64,000 nucleotides of DNA from Rothia sp. ZJ932 (lineage in GTDB: Bacteria; Actinomycetota; Actinomycetes; Actinomycetales; Micrococcaceae), in assembly GCF_016924835.1 (NCBI RefSeq), contig NZ_CP070480.1, positions 1,612,001 through 1,676,000 of the forward strand, read 5' to 3'. The position numbers were made by a program, and so were the translations under genes. Positions within the stretch are counted from its first letter, which is position 1, and each line of letters begins with the position of its first letter. The notes under the pieces are model-generated. The model saw only the letters and a list, made by a program, of their open reading frames with translations, did not search any database and was not told where the DNA came from. Positions 9,257 to 19,010 of the stretch are shown piece after piece.

Positions 9257-12200
9257 TTATCTACCGGTGAGGTTCCAGGCGTCCTCACCGGTGGGATCTT
9301 CAGCGTCGTCGAAGTAGTCAACAGCAGGTTCGCCCATAGCGTCGAGAGAATCAGCGACTAGGTCGGTAGGTTCAGCTGCGGGAGGCTCTTCACCGCGTAG
9401 GCGTGCTAGGACGGTGGGAAGGTCATCGGGCTGAACCAGCACGTCGCGTGCCTTAGACCCTTCTGAGGGGCCCACAATTTCTCTAGATTCCAACAGGTCC
9501 ATCAGGCGCCCTGCTTTAGCAAAGCCCACGCGGAGTTTACGCTGAAGCATAGACGTTGAGCCGAACTGGGTGGTAACGATCAGTTCAGCTGCCTGCAACA
9601 GAACGTCAAGGTCGTCTCCGATATCATCGTCAATCTGCTTCTTGGGAGCAGCGGCAATGACATCGTCGCGGTATGAAACCGGCATCTGGGTTTTGACGTG
9701 TTCCACGATTTCGTGAATTTCAGATTCACCCACCCATGCGCCCTGAACACGCATGGGTTTAGAAGCGCCCATGGGCAGGAACAGCGCATCGCCCTGACCA
9801 ATGAGTTTCTCTGCACCCGGCTGGTCAAGAACAACACGAGAGTCGGTAACAGATGAGGTCGCAAACGCCATGCGAGAAGGCACGTTGGCTTTAATCAGAC
9901 CCGTTACCACGTCAACAGAGGGACGCTGGGTTGCAAGAACCAGGTGAATACCGGCAGCTCGCGCTAGCTGGGTAATACGCACAATAGATTCTTCAACATC
10001 GCGCGGGGCAACCATCATCAAGTCGGCAAGCTCATCAACAATCACCAAAAGGTAGGGGTAAGCCTTAATCTGGCGTTTGCTGCCGGGTTCGGGCTGAATC
10101 TTGCCAGCTTTGACGGCTTTATTAAAATCGTCGATGTGTTTGTAGCCGTAGTGTGCCAGATCGTCGTAACGCGCGTCCATCTCACGCACTACCCACTGCA
10201 GTGCCTCAGCGGCTTTCTTGGGGCTGGTGATGATGGGGGTAATCAAGTGTGGAATACCCTCATAAGCGGTGAGTTCAACGCGCTTGGGGTCTACCATGAC
10301 CAGACGCACCTGATCGGGGGTTGAGCGCATCAGGATTGAGGTAATCATCGAGTTCACAAACGATGATTTACCGGCACCGGTTGCACCCGCCACCAGCATG
10401 TGAGGCATCTTCGCCAAGTTGGCGAGTACGAAACCGCCCTCGACGTCTTTGCCCACGCCCATGACCATGGGGTGTTCGTTGGTATGTGCCTGAGGGGAAC
10501 GCAGTACATCACCGAGTGCCACGGTTTCGCGATCGGTGTTAGGAATCTCGATGCCGATAGCGGATTTTCCGGGAATCGGCGAGAGAATACGAACATCTGC
10601 TGAAGCAACAGCGTAGGAGATGTTTTTACTCAGTGCGGTGACTCGCTCTACCTTGGTGCCAGGGCCGAGCTCAATCTCGTAGCGGGTGACGGTAGGACCG
10701 CGGGAGAAGCCGGTGACAGCTGCATCAACGTTGAACTGGTTGAGTACCTCGGTAAGAGATTCCACCACCTGCTCATTGACCTCAGATGATTCTTTGGCGG
10801 GAGGACCCGCTTCGAGCAGGGTCTCAGACGGTAGATCGTAGTTACCTGCCGATGACTCCACGCTGATACTGCCGCGCGGTTGCTCGGTCGTTGCAGGTAC
10901 CGTGTGATTGGCGATATTCGTAGGCGCTTTTGGCTTCTCTGTCGCAGTGGTTTTGCTCGTTGCAGGGTTTGTAGGTTGAGCTACAGGCGGACGCGACGCC
11001 GCAGATGCAGACGCTGGGGCTGATCGCTGCGGAGCAGCCGCCGGCACCGTCTGAGTGCGCGGTTGTGTTTTTTCTTCTGTCGTCGGTTCAGCGCGGGGTG
11101 AACCTGACGGCTTGTCGAGCTCGTCAGTGTAATCAAAAAGATCCGGGGTTTGGGTTTGCTGGGCTCGTCCACTATCTACCGCAGCTTGACGGACCTTCTC
11201 CAAACGCTGAGCGGGCGCGTCCGACCACTCGCCCTGGTCAAAGAGGGTGGGTTCAGCTTTTTTCTTGTTTTTCTTGGGGCGTCGAGGAGCGGGTGGCTCA
11301 ACATCAAAATCTCGGTTGACACGTTGCAGAGGAGCGGTATCTGACACAGGCTCGTCAGGGTGCAAGAGCGCAGTGTCGAAAGCTTCATCGCCCTCGTAGC
11401 TATCAAGACGGCGACTAGCAGAGCTGCCGTTGCCAAAGCCCAACCACGCTAAAATTCCCTTACGGGGCGCGGGCGCTGCTGGTGTAGATTCATCGTAGAG
11501 GTAAGAACGGTCATGCGATTCCTCGCGGTGCAGTTCCTGCTCTTCATGGGCTTTTTCGGGTTTTGAGGGTGCCTCGCCAAGCATGATGCTCATCAGGTGT
11601 ACCAGCCGAGGCCCAATCATGCGCAACGGAGTTTTAGTTGCGATCAAAAGACCCAGCGCAAAAACAGCCGCGGTAACCAGCCATTCAAAGATTGAAATAC
11701 CGCCCACGAGGCGAGAGAGAGGGTTAGCCATAAGCAACCCAATAATGCCGCCCCCAGCCCATACGTCCTCAAAACCACGACCACGGACGAGGGCGGGAAA
11801 GCCAGCGAGTTTAGCGGCGAGCATTGACCCGGCGACCAGCATGATGAAAAGACCAACAGCAATGCGGTTATTAGCCCCAATCTCTAGCGGATGTCTAAAG
11901 ATGCGCCAGGCGAAAATGAAGGCAAAGATTGGAATCAGCAGGGCACCGTGGCCGAAGGTGCCGCCCACCATCACGTGCCACGCGTTAATAGGGGCTTCAA
12001 ACCATCGGTAGGTATCAACGGTGCGTAGCGCCCACCATTCCACCAAAGCGGTGATGAAGCCAAAGAGCAGAATCAGCAGCGCTCCCCCATCCCTGCGGTC
12101 TTCGGGGGCTAAATCGGTGCGCAGGGCACCCACGCGGCGCACAGCGGCGCCCACGATGTGGGCGCACGCCAACCAGGCACCCAGAACAACCTTGCTCACC

Positions 12201-12325
12201 ATGTTCTGCTGGGGAGCCGTTGATTTAGCTTTGGTGTTCTGGCGGGATCGGGCGGAACCGCGTGCCGCAGTCTTCGTCGCTTTGGGCTGCCTCGATGAAC
12301 GCGGAGCTGACTTTCGTGATGCCAT
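9257..12325 (-). CDS. ftsK: DNA translocase FtsK/SpoIIIE
   Basis: FtsK pumps chromosome DNA through the division septum and activates dimer resolution. The 1022-residue protein has a basic N-terminus, about four membrane helices in residues 80-250, a proline/charge-rich linker to about residue 480, and then the motor domain with Walker [11 protein letters not shown] near residue 645 and Walker [14 protein letters not shown]-terminal winged-helix gamma domain follows ([20 protein letters not shown]), which reads KOPS sites in well-studied FtsK. The ATG at 12323-12325 is preferred over a TTG three codons upstream. The order rnj-ftsK-pgsA is conserved in actinobacteria. Confidence 0.96.
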   Translation of the reverse strand: MASRKSAPRSSRQPKATKTAARGSARSRQNTKAKSTAPQQNMVSKVVLGAWLACAHIVGAAVRRVGALRTDLAPEDRRDGGALLILLFGFITALVEWWALRTVDTYRWFEAPINAWHVMVGGTFGHGALLIPIFAFIFAWRIFRHPLEIGANNRIAVGLFIMLVAGSMLAAKLAGFPALVRGRGFEDVWAGGGIIGLLMANPLSRLVGGISIFEWLVTAAVFALGLLIATKTPLRMIGPRLVHLMSIMLGEAPSKPEKAHEEQELHREESHDRSYLYDESTPAAPAPRKGILAWLGFGNGSSASRRLDSYEGDEAFDTALLHPDEPVSDTAPLQRVNRDFDVEPPAPRRPKKNKKKAEPTLFDQGEWSDAPAQRLEKVRQAAVDSGRAQQTQTPDLFDYTDELDKPSGSPRAEPTTEEKTQPRTQTVPAAAPQRSAPASASAASRPPVAQPTNPATSKTTATEKPKAPTNIANHTVPATTEQPRGSISVESSAGNYDLPSETLLEAGPPAKESSEVNEQVVESLTEVLNQFNVDAAVTGFSRGPTVTRYEIELGPGTKVERVTALSKNISYAVASADVRILSPIPGKSAIGIEIPNTDRETVALGDVLRSPQAHTNEHPMVMGVGKDVEGGFVLANLAKMPHMLVAGATGAGKSSFVNSMITSILMRSTPDQVRLVMVDPKRVELTAYEGIPHLITPIITSPKKAAEALQWVVREMDARYDDLAHYGYKHIDDFNKAVKAGKIQPEPGSKRQIKAYPYLLVIVDELADLMMVAPRDVEESIVRITQLARAAGIHLVLATQRPSVDVVTGLIKANVPSRMAFATSSVTDSRVVLDQPGAEKLIGQGDALFLPMGASKPMRVQGAWVGESEIHEIVEHVKTQMPVSYRDDVIAAAPKKQIDDDIGDDLDVLLQAAELIVTTQFGSTSMLQRKLRVGFAKAGRLMDLLESREIVGPSEGSKARDVLVQPDDLPTVLARLRGEEPPAAEPTDLVADSLDAMGEPAVDYFDDAEDPTGEDAWNLTGR

Positions 12326-12420
12326 TGTTTCCAATCACTGCAATCGCTTGTCTATAACACCTCACGCGCGATGGGGTCTGCATCGCAAAGATATAAGACT
12401 CCACCGCGCGCGGGTAAAGG

Positions 12421-12437
12421 TTAAACATTATGTTTAA
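12421..12437. promoter_or_regulatory. 17-nt perfect palindrome between rnj and ftsK
   Basis: TTAAACAT-T-ATGTTTAA is a perfect palindrome with a single central base, in an AT-rich patch 96 bp upstream of the ftsK start and 13 bp after the rnj stop. It looks like a dimeric regulator operator, but no regulator can be named. Confidence 0.35.
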
Positions 12438-12449
12438 GGTACAGGATTT

Positions 12450-14159
12450 TTAGTCCTTATCGGTATGAGTTTCAACCACAACCGGAATAATCATGGGTTT
12501 GCGACGCAAACGACGTGCCACCCATGAGCCGATAGTACGGCGGACGATCTGCTGTAGCTGGTGAACAGTGTGTACTTCGTGCGGGGCACGACGCAGAGCG
12601 TCCTCCAGGACGGCAGTGATTTTGGGAGTGATGTCGTCAAAGACTGAGTCGTCTTCGGCAACACCGCGGGCGTGTACATCGGGGCCGGTGACCACGCGCT
12701 TGGTAGCACGGTCAATAACGGTCACGATAGAGACAAAGCCCTCTTCACCCAGAGTACGGCGATCCTTGAGATCTTCTTCGGTAACCTCACCGACGGAGCG
12801 GCCATCAACGTAAACGTATTCGTTAGGCACCTGCCCCACAATGCGCGCCTTGCCGTCCGCTAGGTCCACAACGGTGCCGTCCTCACAGATCAACACGCCC
12901 TCGGGATCAATACCGGTTTCAATCGCCAAATCGGCGTTGGCGATGAGGTGGCGAATTTCGCCGTGAACGGGCATAACGTTCTTGGGCTTGAGAATGTTGT
13001 AGCAGTAAATCAGCTCACCGGCAGCGGCGTGACCCGAAACGTGAACCTTAGCGTTGCCTTTATGCACAACGTTAGCGCCAAGTTTCATGAGACCGTTGAT
13101 GACACGGTAAACGCTGGTTTCGTTGCCGGGAATCAGTGATGAAGCGAGAACTACGGTATCGCCCTGTTCAATCTGAATCTTGTGATCGCCATTTGCCATG
13201 CGTGAGAGCGCGGCCATAGGCTCACCCTGCGAACCGGTACACATCATCACGATTTCTTCGGGACGGTAGTCATCAACTTTTTTCAAATCTACCAGTAGAC
13301 CCTGGGGCACGTTGAGATAGCCCAGCTTCTCAGCGATGGTCATGTTACGCACCATCGAGCGCCCCACCAGCACGACCTTGCGTCCGCGCTCAGCCGCAGC
13401 GTCAAGCACCTGCTGAACGCGGTGAACGTGCGATGAGAAGGACGCGACGATAATGCGCTGAGGAGCATCGCGGAATACCTGGGACAAAACGCCGCCGATG
13501 TTCTTTTCGGTCGGAGTAAAGCCGGGAACTTCAGCGTTAGTGGAGTCAGGCAAGAACAAGTCGATGCCTTCTTCACCCAGACGAGCAAAGTGGCGAAGGT
13601 CGGTCAGGCGTCCGTCGAGGGGCAGCTGATCCATCTTGAAGTCACCGGTGTGCAAGACCTTACCCGCCTGGGTGCGAATAAAGACTGCGAGCGCGTCCGG
13701 AATCGAGTGGTTAACCGCTACAAATTCGCATTCGTAGGGACCGAATGCCTCAACCATACCCTCTTCAACGGTGAGGGTGTAGGGCTTGATGCGGTGTTCA
13801 GCAAGTTTCGCTTCGACCAGTGCCAGGGTCAGCTGCGAACCGACCAGGGGAATATCTGCGCGACGCTTGAGCAAGTAGGGCACGGCACCAATGTGGTCTT
13901 CGTGACCGTGGGTCAGCACAACTGCGACAATGTCATCGAGGCGGTCCATGATGTAGTTCAAATCGGGCAGAATCAAATCAACGCCGGGCTGGGACTCTTC
14001 GGGAAAGAGCACGCCACAGTCAACAACGAGCAGTTTTCCGTTGATTTCGTACACGGTCATGTTACGACCAACTTCACCCAAACCACCGAGGGCTACAACG
14101 CGCAGGGTGTCGCGCTTTAGTTTGGGCGGGCGGGGCAAATCGAATTCTAGATGAGCCAT
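12450..14159 (-). CDS. rnj: Ribonuclease J
   Basis: RNase J is a metallo-beta-lactamase/beta-CASP nuclease with endo- and 5'-exonuclease activity in mRNA decay and rRNA maturation. The zinc motif HGHEDH is at residues 84-89, and further family segments are VNHSIPDA, HTGDFKMD, CTGSQGEP and HVSGHA. The 569-residue length is typical for actinobacterial RNase J. It starts MAHLEFDLPR and lies 136 bp after dapA, the usual dapA-rnj-ftsK order. Together with pnp it makes this window rich in RNA-turnover genes. Confidence 0.95.
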   Translation of the reverse strand: MAHLEFDLPRPPKLKRDTLRVVALGGLGEVGRNMTVYEINGKLLVVDCGVLFPEESQPGVDLILPDLNYIMDRLDDIVAVVLTHGHEDHIGAVPYLLKRRADIPLVGSQLTLALVEAKLAEHRIKPYTLTVEEGMVEAFGPYECEFVAVNHSIPDALAVFIRTQAGKVLHTGDFKMDQLPLDGRLTDLRHFARLGEEGIDLFLPDSTNAEVPGFTPTEKNIGGVLSQVFRDAPQRIIVASFSSHVHRVQQVLDAAAERGRKVVLVGRSMVRNMTIAEKLGYLNVPQGLLVDLKKVDDYRPEEIVMMCTGSQGEPMAALSRMANGDHKIQIEQGDTVVLASSLIPGNETSVYRVINGLMKLGANVVHKGNAKVHVSGHAAAGELIYCYNILKPKNVMPVHGEIRHLIANADLAIETGIDPEGVLICEDGTVVDLADGKARIVGQVPNEYVYVDGRSVGEVTEEDLKDRRTLGEEGFVSIVTVIDRATKRVVTGPDVHARGVAEDDSVFDDITPKITAVLEDALRRAPHEVHTVHQLQQIVRRTIGSWVARRLRRKPMIIPVVVETHTDKD

Positions 14160-14295
14160 AAAACCTCTTTCATAGACACGGTGAAAGCGGATTCTTGCTG
14201 GTATGTGCCAGCTGAACCCGCCTCACGCTGTGGTGCAGTGCAGTTGCGGGTCACCTGTTATTCGGTGCCAGTTGCTGCCTTTTCTGCTTTTATTT

Positions 14296-15228
14296 TTACT
14301 GAGTAATGGTTGATGCCAGTGCTGATTCAGCGAGGTCTGCGCGCATGGCAGCTTCTTCTGAGTCGGTCGGACCAACGTGGGGCAGTCGGACTGCGCTCGA
14401 TTTGAGCATTCCCTGCCATTTCAAAATTTCTTTTGCAGCGACGCAACCGGGGACGCGCCCCATAGCGGCGCGAATAACGGGCACTAGATCGCGATGAATC
14501 TGCTGGGCGTGGGCAAGTTCTCCACCGATGAAGGCATCGAGCATATCACGGAACATTTCGGGGGCTACGTGTGAGGTGACGCCCACATGCCCTACAGCTC
14601 CAATACTGAGCCAGGGCAAGAGCAAACCGTCATCGCCAGAGTAGTACTGTAGGTCGGTGGCTGCCATTACTTCGGAGGCAGCACCCAAATCAGCCTTTGC
14701 GTCTTTAACCGCCACAACAGTGGGCAGCTCAGCGAGAACTTTGTAGGTGTCTATAGCAATCGGGATGCCCGCGCGACCGGGAATATCGTACAACATCACA
14801 GGGGTATCAGATGAGCGCGCGACCTCGGTGAAGTGACCTACCAAGCCTGCTTGGGTTGGCTTGTTGTAGTAGGGGGTCACTACCAAAAGACCGTCAACAC
14901 CCACACGATCGGCAGCCTTGACTAGGTTCAGGGTGTGGTTGGTATCGTTCGAGCCAACACCGGCAATGATCTTAACGCGATCGCCCACAGCATCTTTCAC
15001 GATGTCAAAGACGCGTTCGTTTTCCTCATCGGTCATCGTGGAATACTCACCGGTGGTACCGCACACCACAAGACCATCGTGACCACGGTCAGCGAGGTGA
15101 AGAGCAAGTTCAGCGGTGGCGGTTTCGTCGACCGATCCATCATCAGCGAAAGGCGTCACCATAGCGGTGAGCAAACGCCCGAAAATAGGCTCGGCAAATG
15201 TTCCAACGGTGTTCTGTGACTGCGACAT
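14296..15228 (-). CDS. dapA: 4-hydroxy-tetrahydrodipicolinate synthase
   Basis: DapA condenses pyruvate and aspartate semialdehyde, the first committed step to lysine and DAP. The 310-residue TIM-barrel protein has GTTGE at residues 57-61, the catalytic Tyr147 (LYDIPGR) and the Schiff-base Lys175 (VVAVKDAK). It is downstream of dapB and a TPR membrane gene. The pathway partners dapB and dapF are also in this window. Confidence 0.96.
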   Translation of the reverse strand: MSQSQNTVGTFAEPIFGRLLTAMVTPFADDGSVDETATAELALHLADRGHDGLVVCGTTGEYSTMTDEENERVFDIVKDAVGDRVKIIAGVGSNDTNHTLNLVKAADRVGVDGLLVVTPYYNKPTQAGLVGHFTEVARSSDTPVMLYDIPGRAGIPIAIDTYKVLAELPTVVAVKDAKADLGAASEVMAATDLQYYSGDDGLLLPWLSIGAVGHVGVTSHVAPEMFRDMLDAFIGGELAHAQQIHRDLVPVIRAAMGRVPGCVAAKEILKWQGMLKSSAVRLPHVGPTDSEEAAMRADLAESALASTITQ

Positions 15229-15394
15229 ATCTCTAATCTACCCTGTGTTGTGCGCACTTACTACTTGTAACTGGTACGTAGAAGTTCACATATGTTGAGT
15301 TTTGTGTTCTTATCTAGGATGCTCCATGAAGGTGCAGATAGCGAGCTGTGAGCACTTCGTTACCTAGTATGTTCCTCCTGTTCTACGAGGTGTG

Positions 15395-15991
15395 TCAGGA
15401 AGCAACCAGTTTTCCTGCGCGTAAAGCAATGGCCTCACGCATGGCGGAGCGGGCACGCTTACGATCACCTGAGGCATCGTAGGCTAAAGACAGGTTGAAC
15501 CAGTTCTGCCATTTTTCAGGGTTCTCTTCAGCTGCCCTGCGGTACTTCTCAAATTGTGCGTCCGCGTCCTGCCGTACCATACGCCCCGAGGGGTGACGCT
15601 CGATGGTGTCTTCAGGGAGCAGACCTTGGGCCGCCATTTCTTCTGCCATCGTTTGAATCCGAGAGCCAAAAATGATTTCGCGGATCATAGCCCAGGCGCC
15701 AATAACCGGTAGCACTATCAGGCTCATACCCAGTACTACGCCGACCCACTCGCCACTGGTCATCAAAAGGATGCCGCGTTGAACGGTTACTCCCAGATAC
15801 AGAGTCAGCAAGGCGATGACGATGGCAGCAAAAAGTTTGCCGCGCCCGCGCCCCTCAATCACCGTAAAAACGCCAACAAAAGCCAGCACCATAAAAACAG
15901 TAATTTTCGCGCCCTGAGGTAACGGTAGCAAGAGCACGGTGAGAGCAACCAGCACTATAGCGGTGGCACTAAATAGTTTGAGCGAGTTCAT
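15395..15991 (-). CDS. Membrane protein with C-terminal TPR-like region
   Basis: The 198-residue protein has about four hydrophobic helices in the first 105 residues (for example ATAIVLVALTVLLLP and LGMSLIVLPVIGAW). A cytoplasmic tail follows, with a single TPR-like helix pair at about residues 150-190 (WQNWFNLSLAYDASGDRKRA). I do not recognise a specific function. Its start codon touches the dapB stop codon, so it is coupled to dapB. Tetratricopeptide membrane genes are found at this position in several related actinobacteria. Confidence 0.75.
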   Translation of the reverse strand: MNSLKLFSATAIVLVALTVLLLPLPQGAKITVFMVLAFVGVFTVIEGRGRGKLFAAIVIALLTLYLGVTVQRGILLMTSGEWVGVVLGMSLIVLPVIGAWAMIREIIFGSRIQTMAEEMAAQGLLPEDTIERHPSGRMVRQDADAQFEKYRRAAEENPEKWQNWFNLSLAYDASGDRKRARSAMREAIALRAGKLVAS

Positions 15992-16747
15992 CTATGAAAG
16001 ATCCAAATACCCGTCAAGCCCGTGCGTCAGACCGGGTTGCTGGGCAACTTCTCGAACGCCCAAGAGTACACCGGGCATAAAGGACGCACGGTCAAAGGAA
16101 TCATGGCGAATCACCAGCTGCTGCCCCGGATCGCCCAGCAAGATTTCCTGATGAGCAACAAGCCCTCGCAGACGAACCGCGTGAACGTGTACACCGTCAA
16201 CAACCGCACCGCGTGAACCGCCCTCATCGTGTTCGGTAGCATCAGGGGACTCTCCTACGCCGGCGTTTACTCGTGCCTCAGCGATTTTGCGGGCGGTGTG
16301 AACCGCTGTACCCGAGGGCGCATCAACCTTATTCGGGTGGTGCATCTCGATAACCTCAACAGAATCAAAATAGCGAGCGGCTTTAGCGGCAAACTCGGTG
16401 GCAAGAATCGAACCGATAGCAAAATTGGGGGCAATAAGCACACCAACCTGCGGGTTTTCAGCTAACAAAGCACGCAAATTCTCGAGGCGTTCAGTGTCCC
16501 ACCCAGTCGTGCCCACCACCGCATGCATGCCGTTTTCAACTGCGAACCGCACGTTCTTCTCAGTGACAGAAGGGACGGTCAGGTCAACGACGATTTCAGC
16601 GCCGGCATCAACCAGTTCCTGCAAAGAGTCGCCAGACCCCAGTGCCGCTACCAGATCCATATCCTCAGCAGTGTTGATAGCTCGCACAGCTTCGCTACCC
16701 ATGCGTCCGCCCGCCCCGACAACAGCAACTTTAAGAATTCTCGTCAT
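15992..16747 (-). CDS. dapB: 4-hydroxy-tetrahydrodipicolinate reductase
   Basis: DapB reduces the DapA product with NAD(P)H in the lysine/DAP pathway. The 251-residue protein has the nucleotide-binding GAGGRMG near residues 11-17, the GTTGW segment, and the catalytic region HHPNKVDAPSGTA. The length is normal. Its stop codon abuts the following TPR membrane gene, and dapA lies next on the same strand. Confidence 0.96.
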   Translation of the reverse strand: MTRILKVAVVGAGGRMGSEAVRAINTAEDMDLVAALGSGDSLQELVDAGAEIVVDLTVPSVTEKNVRFAVENGMHAVVGTTGWDTERLENLRALLAENPQVGVLIAPNFAIGSILATEFAAKAARYFDSVEVIEMHHPNKVDAPSGTAVHTARKIAEARVNAGVGESPDATEHDEGGSRGAVVDGVHVHAVRLRGLVAHQEILLGDPGQQLVIRHDSFDRASFMPGVLLGVREVAQQPGLTHGLDGYLDLS

Positions 16748-17000
16748 AGCTTCTAAACGCCCACCCTCTCACAAAATTTTGGCAATGGCTTACTACTTTA
16801 CCGCGATAGTCACAGGAGTTCCCCGTTTGTGTCGATACATGAAACATCTGTGTACCCACTAAACTGGTACGGGAGTACTACAGCGCCACCTGCCTCAGGT
16901 CGCCACCTCTACCCGCTCCATCCGTTTCATGCCGTACCATCTGATACGCGCCCTGCGCCCTTGGCAGATATCGGCACCCAGCACGTCAGTGAAGGTAAGT

Positions 17001-18932
17001 ATGCAGCAAGAACACGTTTTCTACTCCAGCGTTCGCCCTGAAGAAGGAACCAGGCGTTTCGTTCTGCCCGGTCTTGATGGGTTGCGAGCTGTGGCGGTCT
17101 TGCTAGTGGTCATCTACCACCTGTGGCCAGCTGCTCTTCCCGGCGGCATGATCGGTGTTGATATCTTTTTTGTCATCTCTGGTTACTTGATTACAGCGCT
17201 CTTACTACGCGAAGGCGCGTACACCGGCAAGATGAACATTATTGCTTTTTGGGTACGCCGCCTGCGCAGGCTCGTTCCGGCTGTTGCTGCTCTGGTGCTC
17301 ACCATAGCTCCCGTGGCGCTTCTGGTCGGTGGGGATATTCTGGTAGGATTCGGCAGGCAGCTGCTCGGTGCGTTTACCTATTCTTCTAACTGGTTCTCTA
17401 TCGCTGCCGGTAACGACTATTTCACGCAGACTTCGCCCGAACTACTGACGAATTTCTGGTCGTTGGCGGTGGAGGAGCAGTTCTACTTCTTCTGGCCCGT
17501 TGTCTTAGTGTTTGCCTGTATCTTTTTGAAAACCTGGCGGCAGCGAGCATTGGTGCCGGTTATTCTGGGCGTTCTCTCGCTGGTATTAGTAATAATTTTG
17601 GTATGGTCAGGCGGCAGCTTTGCTCGTATCTACTACGGCACTGACACGCACCTCTACGGGCTGATGCTCGGAGTGCTTTTGGCACTGCTAATCCCGTGGA
17701 GCATGTACCCGCCCGTGGACGCGCGTCTTTACACCCACGTAGGCTATGGCAACGGTCTCTGGGGTACAGTCCGGGCTCTTGTGGGGTGGTTCAGTCTTGC
17801 CGCTATAGTGCCGTTGGCTAGGGTGCTTTCTGAGCATGAGCAGTCTGTGTTGCAGCCCTGGGGATTGCTGGCTGGGGCGTTATTGGGGCTCGGCGTTTTG
17901 CAGGCGCTACTGCCCGATACTCGCTCAGCCATTGCCCGGTGGCTCAGAGGTGCTCTATCGTTCGCGCCCCTGGTCTGGATTGGTAAGCGTTCCTACGGAA
18001 TCTATCTGTGGCACTGGCCGCTGGCTGTATTAGCCCACTATATTTTCGGTCCCGGCTTCGGTCTGTGGGTACAGATTCCCCTGCTCCTGTTGACTCTAAC
18101 TATTGCTGGTTTTTCCTATATGTACATCGAGACGCCGGTGCGCAGGTACGGTTTCCGAGGGGCCCTCACAGCCTGGGTGGAGGCGATCTTCTCCCCCGCT
18201 AAAGCCCTGCCTGTTGCTGGCGTAGCTCTGCTGGTTGTGGGTGCAGCAGCTAATGTTTTCGCGGTACAAACCGCCCCGCACATGACCGAAGCCCAAGCTC
18301 TGATTGCTCAGGGAAAAGCCCAGCTTAACCGGGCGCAACAAGAATCTGGATCTTCACACGTGGCTGAGAATCAACAAACGACAGCACCCGACGCGCCCTC
18401 TTCCGTATCTACTGATAGTGCAGAAATAGCTCCCGAAGAAAGCAATAGCGGCATCAGCATTATTGGCGACTCAGTGTCATTGGCATCTGCCGGTCAGCTT
18501 CACGAGAAACTACCCGACTCCGCCGTCAATGCTGAAATCTCACGGCAGTTCGCAGCAGCTCCGGACATCATTTTCTCACTCAAGCAAGAAGGCACACTAG
18601 GCGATACCCTGGTGCTCTCTTTGACCACCAACTCCACCATTTCCCCAACCATGGTCGACCAAGCCATCACCGCAGCCAAAGACGCAGGCGTACAACATAT
18701 CGTGCTCGTCACCGGCCAGGCACCCGCCCACCTCACCTGGGTTCAGGCTTCCAACGAGGTGCTGCAAGCCACCGCCCAACGACACCCGGAGGTAGCGCTC
18801 GCCGACTGGGCAACTGCATCCACCGGCAAACCCCAGCTTTTCGCGAACGACGGCGTCCACCCCACCCCCGAAGGCGCCGAGCTCTACGCCCAAACCATCA
18901 AGGACGCGGTAGAGAAGGTAAAGGGGCGCTAG
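17001..18932 (+). CDS. Acyltransferase 3 (OafA/YrhL type) with C-terminal SGNH domain
   Basis: This 643-residue membrane protein has about ten helices in residues 20-400 with the acyltransferase-3 signatures VVIYHLW (catalytic His) and FFVISGYLI. After a linker rich in S, T, Q and A comes an extracytoplasmic SGNH hydrolase-like domain with the Gly-Asp-Ser block IIGDSVSLAS and the Asp-x-x-His block NDGVHPTPEGAE. Such proteins O-acetylate cell-wall or surface polysaccharides; the substrate here is unknown. The ATG at 17001 is preceded by GAAGG, so the 24 codons upstream are rejected. It sits on the plus strand between dapB and the M16 peptidase gene, which are usually neighbours. Confidence 0.87.
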   Translation: MQQEHVFYSSVRPEEGTRRFVLPGLDGLRAVAVLLVVIYHLWPAALPGGMIGVDIFFVISGYLITALLLREGAYTGKMNIIAFWVRRLRRLVPAVAALVLTIAPVALLVGGDILVGFGRQLLGAFTYSSNWFSIAAGNDYFTQTSPELLTNFWSLAVEEQFYFFWPVVLVFACIFLKTWRQRALVPVILGVLSLVLVIILVWSGGSFARIYYGTDTHLYGLMLGVLLALLIPWSMYPPVDARLYTHVGYGNGLWGTVRALVGWFSLAAIVPLARVLSEHEQSVLQPWGLLAGALLGLGVLQALLPDTRSAIARWLRGALSFAPLVWIGKRSYGIYLWHWPLAVLAHYIFGPGFGLWVQIPLLLLTLTIAGFSYMYIETPVRRYGFRGALTAWVEAIFSPAKALPVAGVALLVVGAAANVFAVQTAPHMTEAQALIAQGKAQLNRAQQESGSSHVAENQQTTAPDAPSSVSTDSAEIAPEESNSGISIIGDSVSLASAGQLHEKLPDSAVNAEISRQFAAAPDIIFSLKQEGTLGDTLVLSLTTNSTISPTMVDQAITAAKDAGVQHIVLVTGQAPAHLTWVQASNEVLQATAQRHPEVALADWATASTGKPQLFANDGVHPTPEGAELYAQTIKDAVEKVKGR

Positions 18933-18948
18933 ACCCTCACATACTTAA

Positions 18949-18996
18949 AGAACCGAGGCGGAAGCCCATTATTTTAGGGGGCTCCCACCTCGGTTT
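18949..18996. terminator. Bidirectional terminator between convergent genes
   Basis: AACCGAGGCGGAAGCCC pairs with GGGCTCCCACCTCGGTT with two mismatches, flanked by AAAG and TTTA. It separates the plus-strand acyltransferase gene from the minus-strand M16 peptidase gene. Confidence 0.85.
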
Positions 18997-19010
18997 ACTG
19001 TACGAAGGAA

